Assembly (NCBI GenBank): GCA_900315285.1
Contig: OMYO01000007.1
Location: 1 to 64,000 of the forward strand
Source: an uncultured Eubacteriales bacterium
GTDB taxonomy: Bacteria > Bacillota > Clostridia > Oscillospirales > Acutalibacteraceae
Reading direction: 5' to 3'
Length of the DNA: 64,000 nt
How positions within the stretch are numbered: position 1 is the stretch's first letter; each line of letters starts with the position of its first letter. The notes beneath the pieces were generated by a model. The model saw nothing but the letters and a program-made list of their open reading frames with translations. It was not told the DNA's origin and did no database searches. The translations under genes and the position numbers were made by a program. Shown here in pieces: positions 56,107 to 64,000 of this stretch.

Positions 56107-57249
56107 ATGAATAAAACAGGCAAACGTATTCTCTCTGCAGTCCTCGCCGCTGTCATGCTCTTCTGTCTGACCGCTGTGAGCGCCTCTGCAAAGGAATCCA
56201 AGATGAACATCGTGCTGCTGGATGCCGGCCGGAAATACTTCTCTCCGGCACAGATAGAGCGGATCATTGACCGCATGGCGGAGGACGGGTACACCGACCT
56301 CGAACTCGGCGTTGCCAATGATGGCTGTCGTTTCCTGCTGGATGACATGTCTCTGAAGGCCAACGGAGTGTCCTACAGCGATGCCCAGGTTCGGCAGGCC
56401 ATCCTGAACGGAGACGAGAAGTACTATGATGACCCGAATGGAACGGCACTGTCCCAGTCCGAAATGGACCAGCTCTTCTCCTATGCCAAGGGTAAAGGAA
56501 TTCGGATTATTCCCCTCATGGAGTCCCCAGGCCACATGGCTGCCATTGTCTATGCTATGCAGGAGCTCGGTACCAAAGAGGGCGAACCCAAGATCAATGC
56601 CCGGACCGGAAACATCAGCATGAATATTGAGAGCGCCAAGGAGAGCAATTTTGTCCGCGCTCTACTGTTCAAATACATGAAATACTTTGCCGGAAAGGGC
56701 TGCGAGTGGTTCAACATGGGCTGCGACGAAGTCAGCGGCTACATGCCGAAGGACGGAAAGTATGATCTCTATCTCTCCTATGTCAACTGCCTGGCAAAAT
56801 CCGTCAAATATCTTGGCATGAAGCCGATCATGTTCAACGACATCCTCTACTATGACGGCAACGGAGAGGGAGAAGTCGACCCGGATATTGCCGTGGCATA
56901 TTGGAATGTCCCGGCAGGTTCTGTCCAGCCGGCGGCCACGACGGAGACCATTCGGAAAAACGGACATGCGCTGTTCAACCACAACTGTATGTGGTATTAC
57001 GTCATTGGAAACAATGAGTCGCCGCAGAGCATCAGCTACAATCCCTTTACGTATGCTCTCTCCAAAGCCAGCATGCGGACGCTCCACTATACGTCTTTCT
57101 CGGACGGCACCAAGTATGATGGCCTTCTAGGTGCATGCATCAGCTTCTGGTGCGATACGCCACAGAATACCTATAAAGAAAGCCTCGTCCTGAATCTTAT
57201 TGATACGTTTGCCGAGGAAAACCCGGAGTATTTCACGCCGGTCGCATAA
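56107..57249 (+). CDS. Exported glycoside hydrolase family 20 beta-N-acetylhexosaminidase
   Basis: 380 aa. Signal peptide at about residues 1-28 (SASA-K). The TIM-barrel marks of GH20 are visible: IIPLMESPGHM and the catalytic pair Asp207-Glu208 in NMGCDEVSG. GH20 enzymes remove terminal N-acetylglucosamine or N-acetylgalactosamine with help of the substrate acetamido group. The chain consists of little more than the catalytic domain, without the usual N-terminal GH20b domain or carbohydrate-binding modules. Cotranscribed with nagB; AAGGGAG site. Confidence 0.88.
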   Translation: MNKTGKRILSAVLAAVMLFCLTAVSASAKESKMNIVLLDAGRKYFSPAQIERIIDRMAEDGYTDLELGVANDGCRFLLDDMSLKANGVSYSDAQVRQAILNGDEKYYDDPNGTALSQSEMDQLFSYAKGKGIRIIPLMESPGHMAAIVYAMQELGTKEGEPKINARTGNISMNIESAKESNFVRALLFKYMKYFAGKGCEWFNMGCDEVSGYMPKDGKYDLYLSYVNCLAKSVKYLGMKPIMFNDILYYDGNGEGEVDPDIAVAYWNVPAGSVQPAATTETIRKNGHALFNHNCMWYYVIGNNESPQSISYNPFTYALSKASMRTLHYTSFSDGTKYDGLLGACISFWCDTPQNTYKESLVLNLIDTFAEENPEYFTPVA

Positions 57250-57260
57250 CAAGAGAATAA

Positions 57261-57315
57261 AAAATACGGGCGATTCACTGGTTTGTAACAGCCGGTGAAT
57301 CGCCCATTATTTTCA
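57261..57315. terminator. Two-way terminator between GH20 and pepF
   Basis: GGGCGATTCAC pairs with GTGAATCGCCC; A-rich on the left and T-rich on the right, so it can serve both convergent genes. Confidence 0.85.
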
Positions 57316-57331
57316 CTATATTAGCAGAAAC

Positions 57332-59131
57332 TCAGATTTCATCCGCAAGCTTTTCCGCCTCGTCCAGCACCTCACTGAACTTGTCGAGAGCACGGTTGAC
57401 CGGGTCCGGAGTGGAGAGGTCGACGCCCGCATGGCGGAGCTCATCCAGCGGATACTGGCTGCCGCCCATATGCAGGAATTCCAGATACGGGGTCACTGCA
57501 GACTCCCCGTCGTTCAAAATGGCTTCCGAGATGGCCACAGCGGCAGAGTAGCTGGTGGCGTACTTGTAGACGTAGAACGAATTGTAGAAGTGGGGGATAC
57601 GCGCCCACTCGCTGGCAACTTCCTCGTCCATGATGAGATCCGGTCCGAAGTAGTCTTTGACCAGACCACCGTAGAGCGCATTCAGTGCGGCCGGGGTAAG
57701 CGCCTCGCCGCGCTCTGCCATGGCGTGGGCACCCTTTTCGAACTCCGCAAACATGGTCTGACGGTAGACGGTTCCCTTGAAGCCCTCGAGGTAGTGGTTC
57801 AGAAGGGCAAGGCGCTCCTTCGGGTCCGTGGTGTTATTAAGCAGCAGCTGGGTCAGCAGGTTCTCATTGACCGTGGATGCCACCTCGGCTACGAAGATGG
57901 TGTAGTCCGCATACTGGGGCGGCTGGGCCTGATGGGAGAACCAGGAGTGCATGGAATGGCCCATCTCGTGGGCAATGGTGGAGACACTCTCCAGATTGTC
58001 CGTGTAGTTGGAGAGAATGAACGGATTGGAGTCGTATGTGCCGGTGGAGTAGGCGCCGCCGCTCTTGCCCTTGTTCGGATAGACGTCGATCCAGTTGTCC
58101 CGGAATGCACCGCGGACAATGTCGCCGTACTCTTTGCCGAGCGGCTTTACGGCCTCCAGGACCATTTCCTGGGCCTGTTCATAGGTGTACTTCTTGTCAG
58201 AACCAGAGACCAGCGGGGCATAGACATCATAGTAGTGGAGGTCCTCAATTCCCAGCATCTTCTTGCGGAGGGCCACATAGCGATACATGGCGGGCATATG
58301 GTCATGGACGGCCTCAATAAGACTGTCATAGACCGAGACCGGAATGTTCTCTCCGGCCATGAACATTTCCCGGGAGGAGTCATAGTGGCGGGCACGTGCC
58401 TCGGCAACGGCACCCTTCACGGAGCCGGAATAGGTGGCGGCAAATGTGTTGATGTGCTGGCGATACCCCTTGTAATACTTCTCAAAGGAGTTCTTCCGGA
58501 GCGTACGGTCCTCGGACATCTGCAGCGTGATATAGCTGGCGTCGGAGACCTCATGTTTCTCACCGTTCCCGTCGACGCAGTCCTCAAAGACGAGGTCGGC
58601 ATCCTGAAGATTCGAGGCGATTTCCTGCGGGGCAGCGAAGACCTCGCCGAAACTGGCGAGCAGCTGTTCCTGGTCGGCGGTCAGCGTGTGGGGCTTCCGC
58701 TTTAAGAGCTTCTCCATGGTGAAAGAATAGGGTGCGAGGACCGGGTCAGCGGCAATGTCCCTCAGCGTATCCTCCGGGAGTCCGAGAATTTCCGGGCTGA
58801 TAAAGGCCGTGGCGGAGATTGCCTCCACATACTTTCCATAGATCCTCATATAGAGTGACTGCGCCGCCTCTGCTCTTGTATCCTCACTGCGACGGCAGTT
58901 GGCGTAGACAAAGAGGTTGGACAGCTTGCGGTCCAGCGCAGTGTCGGCCTCGAAGCACTTCAGAATAGTGGGGGCGTCAGTGAGCTTGCCTTGGTACTGT
59001 GCGACTTGGGCGATGCACTCATCCAATGCCACCAAGTCCTCTTCCCAGGCAGCATCGTCTTTATAGAGAGTGGAGAGGTCCCACATGTACTTTGGGTCCA
59101 TCTCCGAGCGTTCTTTGATTGTCTCAGACAT
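57332..59131 (-). CDS. pepF: Oligoendopeptidase F
   Basis: 599 aa M3B metallopeptidase of the cytoplasm that cuts peptides of roughly 7-17 residues. The zinc motif HEMGH lies near residue 385 (TIAHEMGHSMHSWF) and the third ligand in the FVAEVASTVNE segment. The ATG at 59131 follows GGGAGGA with nine bases spacing; the frame extends a few codons upstream. It is transcribed alone from the promoter at 59171-59199. Confidence 0.95.
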   Translation of the reverse strand: MSETIKERSEMDPKYMWDLSTLYKDDAAWEEDLVALDECIAQVAQYQGKLTDAPTILKCFEADTALDRKLSNLFVYANCRRSEDTRAEAAQSLYMRIYGKYVEAISATAFISPEILGLPEDTLRDIAADPVLAPYSFTMEKLLKRKPHTLTADQEQLLASFGEVFAAPQEIASNLQDADLVFEDCVDGNGEKHEVSDASYITLQMSEDRTLRKNSFEKYYKGYRQHINTFAATYSGSVKGAVAEARARHYDSSREMFMAGENIPVSVYDSLIEAVHDHMPAMYRYVALRKKMLGIEDLHYYDVYAPLVSGSDKKYTYEQAQEMVLEAVKPLGKEYGDIVRGAFRDNWIDVYPNKGKSGGAYSTGTYDSNPFILSNYTDNLESVSTIAHEMGHSMHSWFSHQAQPPQYADYTIFVAEVASTVNENLLTQLLLNNTTDPKERLALLNHYLEGFKGTVYRQTMFAEFEKGAHAMAERGEALTPAALNALYGGLVKDYFGPDLIMDEEVASEWARIPHFYNSFYVYKYATSYSAAVAISEAILNDGESAVTPYLEFLHMGGSQYPLDELRHAGVDLSTPDPVNRALDKFSEVLDEAEKLADEI

Positions 59132-59170
59132 AAGCAGAAATCCTCCCTGCAAGTTGATTTAATACCCTAT

Positions 59171-59199
59171 ATTGTAATGGATTGCTCATTTCAGGGCAA
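59171..59199 (-). promoter_or_regulatory. Promoter of pepF
   Basis: Minus-strand TTGCCC (59199-59194) and TACAAT (59176-59171), 17 bp apart, 40 bases before the start codon. Confidence 0.6.
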
Positions 59200-59206
59200 G
59201 AGTAAG

Positions 59207-59235
59207 CCGGCAGCAACCAGATGGCTGCTGCCGGC
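59207..59235 (-). terminator. Terminator of glnN
   Basis: GCCGGCAGCA (59207-59216) pairs with TGCTGCCGGC (59226-59235). It lies 20 bases after the glnN stop. The T tail is weak. Confidence 0.65.
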
Positions 59236-59254
59236 GAATGATATTGATGTGGAC

Positions 59255-61357
<2,103 letters not shown>

Positions 61358-61404
61358 AAGCTCAAACCTCCTGTTTGACATTATAAAAAATTGAATAATA
61401 AAAT

Positions 61405-61441
61405 AAGGTGCTGTGCCCCCTTGGTGGAAACACAGCACCTT
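61405..61441 (-). promoter_or_regulatory. Terminator-like hairpin in the glnN leader (candidate attenuator)
   Basis: AAGGTGCTGTG and CACAGCACCTT form a perfect 11-bp stem around 15 bases, and further T-G/C-G pairs can close the loop to ACCAA. On the minus strand it is followed by a long T-rich stretch. It lies between the glnN promoter and start codon, so read-through must be allowed for expression. The adjacent ANTAR gene is the obvious candidate regulator; a textbook double hexaloop ANTAR target was not found. Confidence 0.7.
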
Positions 61442-61457
61442 TGCCGTTTACGCTAAA

Positions 61458-61486
61458 ATTATAAGCAATTAATGAATTTCCGTCAA
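61458..61486 (-). promoter_or_regulatory. Promoter of glnN
   Basis: Minus-strand TTGACG (61486-61481) and a perfect TATAAT (61463-61458), 17 bp apart. Transcription would start near 61451, ten bases before the leader hairpin. Confidence 0.8.
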
Positions 61487-61595
61487 CTTTAATTTGTAAT
61501 TTTCCGTAACATTATTTTCAAAGTGTCCGGTTGCGGAGTATACTTAGAACAGTCTTGAAACGAAGAATCCATTCTCAACAGGGGAGGGCAACGTC

Positions 61596-62171
61596 GTGTC
61601 AAAACCTAATATCCTGGTGGTATGTGACAAGGAATCGTTTTCCCTGTCTATCCGCAAGCTTCTTCAGTCCCACACCGACTGCAGCGTGGAATTGTCCAGC
61701 ACAGCTATGGATGCCCGTGACCGCGCACGGGAAAATGTCTTTGATGTCATCTTTGTGAACACACCGCTTGGGGGCGACATGAATGACGATTTCATCCGCA
61801 CACTCGTAAAGCTCTGCTACTCCTCTGTCATAATTTTGGCTCCCATGGAAATACGGGATAAGTTATCTGACAAATACTGGGATCGGGGTATCATGGTCCT
61901 GGGGAAGCCGTTGCGGAAAGCGGAATTCCTAAGTGCCTTTGATGCCGGTATGCTGGCCGCCCGCCGCACCCGCGCCCTATACAATGATAATATAAAGCTC
62001 CGTAAGAAGATTCGGGAACTGAAAACCATAGACCGTGCAAAAGTACTTCTCGTGGAATATTTGAAGCTCAGCGAGGAGCAGGCACACAAGTATCTGGAAC
62101 AGCAGGCCATGGAACTGCGGAAGAGTAAATTTGAAGTGGCACAGAGCATTATTAATACATATGAATACTAA
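61596..62171 (+). CDS. ANTAR-domain response regulator with degenerate receiver
   Basis: 191 aa. Residues 1-115 have a receiver fold (ILVVCDKESF at the start, the GKPLRKAEF loop with its conserved Lys-Pro). The position that normally carries the phosphorylated Asp reads VIFVNTPLGG, so Asn55 replaces it. Residues about 135-189 are an ANTAR domain (EYLKLSEEQAHKYLEQQAM), which binds paired RNA hairpins and prevents termination. A GTG at 61596 follows GGGGAGGG. It is divergent from glnN, a pairing known in Clostridia, so control of glnN is likely but inferred. Confidence 0.9.
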   Translation: MSKPNILVVCDKESFSLSIRKLLQSHTDCSVELSSTAMDARDRARENVFDVIFVNTPLGGDMNDDFIRTLVKLCYSSVIILAPMEIRDKLSDKYWDRGIMVLGKPLRKAEFLSAFDAGMLAARRTRALYNDNIKLRKKIRELKTIDRAKVLLVEYLKLSEEQAHKYLEQQAMELRKSKFEVAQSIINTYEY

Positions 62172-62218
62172 ATCGCCCGGGAATTTGATGATTTTGACAA
62201 GGCAGGCCCCCGTTTTTC

Positions 62219-62247
62219 TTGAAAACAGACAGGGACTGGGTTAAAAT
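62219..62247 (+). promoter_or_regulatory. Promoter of pgi
   Basis: TTGAAA (62219-62224) and TAAAAT (62242-62247), 17 bp apart, 35 bases before the start codon. Confidence 0.65.
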
Positions 62248-62282
62248 GAGGATACCGAAGTAAATGATAAGGGAGCCATCAT

Positions 62283-63623
62283 ATGCCTATCAAACTCAAT
62301 GACAACTATGTAAAAGCATTTGTCTCGGAGGAGGAGCTCGCTGCCATGCAGCCGGAGGTCACCAAGGCCCACGAGCTTCTGACTTCCAAGACCGGACCGG
62401 GCAACGACTTCACCGGATGGGTCGAACTTCCCACGGACTATGACAAGGAGGAGTTCGCAAGAATCAAGGCCGCTGCCGAGAAAATCCGCAAACAGGCAGA
62501 CGTCCTCATCGTCATCGGAATCGGCGGTTCGTACCTTGGCGCCCGTGCGGCCATTGAGTTCTGCCGTTCCCAGAATTATAATCTACTGACAAAAGACACA
62601 CCGCAGATCTTTTTCTCCGGCAACACCATCAGCTCCACCACGCTCAGCGAAATGAAGGAGCTTGTTGCCGACAAAGACTTTGCGGTGAATGTTATCTCTA
62701 AATCCGGCACGACGACCGAGCCCTCCATCGCCTTCCGCGTATTCCGCGAAATGCTCGTGGAGAAATACGGCGAGGAGGAAGCTGCCGAGCGCATCTATGC
62801 CACCACCGACAAGGAGAAGGGCACACTGAAAGCGCTGGCAGACGAAAAGGGCTACCAGACATTTGTTGTTCCCGACGACATCGGCGGTCGCTACTCGGTT
62901 CTCACCGCAGTAGGCCTTCTTCCCATTGCCGTGGCAGGCATTGACATTGACCGTCTTATGAAGGGCGCCCGTGACGCACAGAACGCCCTGACCGACCCGG
63001 ATCTCAAGAAGAACGACGCCTATAAATACGCCGCTCTCCGGAATGTCCTTCTCCGCAAGGGCAAGAACATTGAAATGCTCGTCTCCTATGAGCCCTCGTT
63101 TACCATGATGAATGAGTGGTTCAAACAGCTCTTCGGAGAGAGCGAGGGCAAGGACGGCAAGGGCATTTACCCGGCAGCCGCCATCTTCTCCACGGACCTT
63201 CACTCCATGGGCCAGTACATCCAGCAGGGCCAGCGTATCCTGTTTGAGACTGTCGTCTCCTTCAACGAGCCCATCCGTGAAGTGGTCATCAAGGAGGAGG
63301 CCGACAATTCCGACGGTCTGAACTTCGTAGCCGGCAAAGGTATGTCCTATGTCAACCGCAAAGCCATGCAGGGAACGCTTCTCGCCCACAACGACGGCGG
63401 CGTCCCGAACATCGTACTTGAGGCGGAGCGCATGGACGAGTATGAACTCGGCTATATGATCTACTTCTTCGAAAAGGCCTGCGCCATCTCCGGTTACATC
63501 CTCGGGGTCAACCCGTTCAACCAGCCGGGCGTCGAGAGCTACAAGAAGAACATGTTTGCACTGCTTGGCAAACCGGGCTACGAGGACGAGCGCGCTGCGC
63601 TTGAAAAACGCCTCGGCCTTTAA
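62283..63623 (+). CDS. pgi: Glucose-6-phosphate isomerase
   Basis: 446 aa, the short Firmicute type. Interconverts glucose-6-phosphate and fructose-6-phosphate. The sugar-phosphate loops [12 protein letters not shown] and [12 protein letters not shown] are present, the catalytic Glu lies in the [20 protein letters not shown] region, and the C-terminal [14 protein letters not shown] motif is complete. AAGGGAG site. It has its own promoter and is followed 33 bases later by a P-loop gene. Confidence 0.97.
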   Translation: MPIKLNDNYVKAFVSEEELAAMQPEVTKAHELLTSKTGPGNDFTGWVELPTDYDKEEFARIKAAAEKIRKQADVLIVIGIGGSYLGARAAIEFCRSQNYNLLTKDTPQIFFSGNTISSTTLSEMKELVADKDFAVNVISKSGTTTEPSIAFRVFREMLVEKYGEEEAAERIYATTDKEKGTLKALADEKGYQTFVVPDDIGGRYSVLTAVGLLPIAVAGIDIDRLMKGARDAQNALTDPDLKKNDAYKYAALRNVLLRKGKNIEMLVSYEPSFTMMNEWFKQLFGESEGKDGKGIYPAAAIFSTDLHSMGQYIQQGQRILFETVVSFNEPIREVVIKEEADNSDGLNFVAGKGMSYVNRKAMQGTLLAHNDGGVPNIVLEAERMDEYELGYMIYFFEKACAISGYILGVNPFNQPGVESYKKNMFALLGKPGYEDERAALEKRLGL

Positions 63624-63656
63624 CTCATAAAACAATAGATTTGGAGGAAATACATA

Positions 63657-64000
63657 TGGTATCTCTCATCATCGGACATAAAGGATCCGGAAAAACAAAG
63701 CATCTCATCGACGAGGTCAGCAAGGCCTACAGCAACTCCGACGGACACGTCATCTGCGTTGAGAAGAACAAAAAGCTCACCTATGACATTGAATCCGGTG
63801 TGCGCCTTGTCTGCGCCGACGACTTCGCAGTCTCCGGATATGATACCTACTACGGCTTCCTCGCCGGCATGTGCGGCAGTGACCACGACCTCACCGACGT
63901 CCTTGGAGACGGCACACTGAAGATCGGCGGCACTGACATGGACAAGCTGGCCGAGTTCCTCGAGAAGGTCAACAACCTCGGTGACGCCACCGACACGAAG
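63657..64000 (+). CDS. P-loop NTP-binding protein, cut by the window end
   Basis: The first 114 codons are visible and open to the window end. The ATG at 63657 follows TTGGAGGAAA, an excellent site, 33 bases after pgi. The N-terminus MVSLIIGHKGSGKTKHL has a Walker A motif at about residues 7-14. A hydrophobic strand (HVICVEKNKKLTYDI) follows. The family is not recognised from this part; an ATPase or kinase-like role is as far as the sequence goes. No signal peptide is present. Probably cotranscribed with pgi. Confidence 0.8.

Noticed and set aside
61358-61438. N-terminal extension of glutamine synthetase
   Set aside because: It would translate through the leader hairpin. The ATG at 61357 has an ideal CAGGAGG site and the family N-terminus.
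61405-61441. Canonical ANTAR target (two hairpins with A1/G4 hexaloops) in the glnN leader
   Set aside because: Only one hairpin is present after the predicted start, and its loop (ACCAA or a 15-base loop) does not fit the motif.

Overview
This window looks like a chromosome segment from a Gram-positive, low-oxygen Clostridia-type Firmicute with a coding G+C in the mid-50s; the Oscillospirales/Ruminococcaceae area is my best guess. The pointers are a phenylalanine T-box in front of pheST, an IreB (UPF0297) gene, type III glutamine synthetase next to an ANTAR regulator, the dgt-dnaG-rpoD operon, YlbF next to MiaB, a MutL with an endonuclease-type C-terminus, and many exported proteins with short Ala/Leu/Val-rich signal peptides. 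The genus is inference. No rRNA, tRNA, prophage, insertion sequence or cas gene was seen.

Layout. 1-6.7 kb (minus strand): an AT-rich repeat region, a small unknown gene, a phospholipase D-family membrane protein, and the T-box-controlled pheS-pheT-ireB-unknown operon. 6.7-19 kb (plus strand): acpS-nnr, then a long, tightly packed operon running thymidylate kinase, DUF2156, GNAT, DJ-1, U32 peptidase, dgt, dnaG, rpoD and an AMP-binding enzyme. 19-24.5 kb: a small exported protein with a sortase-like tail and four SGNH hydrolase paralogues in the order A-B-B-A. 24.9-38 kb: ndk, then rpoB-rpoC, rpsL, rpsG, fusA and tuf. 38-47 kb: exported hydrolases (an Ntn amidase, a C26 gamma-glutamyl hydrolase, two class 3 lipase-like paralogues) surrounding a gamma-glutamyl/thiol group (GCS2-like ligase, class II amidotransferase, gshA). 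47-54.5 kb: miaB, ylbF, mutS, mutL and a cysteine-cluster protein. 55-57 kb: nagB with an exported GH20 hexosaminidase. 57-64 kb: pepF, glnN (type III), an ANTAR regulator, pgi and a P-loop gene cut by the window end.

How the parts work together. The central blocks are transcription, translation and replication machinery. The accessory blocks are secreted enzymes that could release acyl groups, amino sugars and amide-linked compounds outside the cell, with nagB feeding glucosamine-6-phosphate towards glycolysis and pgi acting at the same entry level. Nitrogen control is suggested by glnN beside a regulator with a degenerate receiver and an RNA-binding ANTAR domain.

The most unusual signal is not a gene. 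Two intergenic regions carry tandem arrays of 8-bp inverted half-sites whose inner edges are always exactly 23 bp apart, with a unit period of 63 or 64 bp (about six helical turns). The half-site sequence differs between loci (TTAACTGC/GCAGTTAA, CTCATACC/GGTATGAG), and a single extra unit uses TTACCACC/GGTGGTAA. A third, looser array lies at the window start. I know no described element with this geometry.
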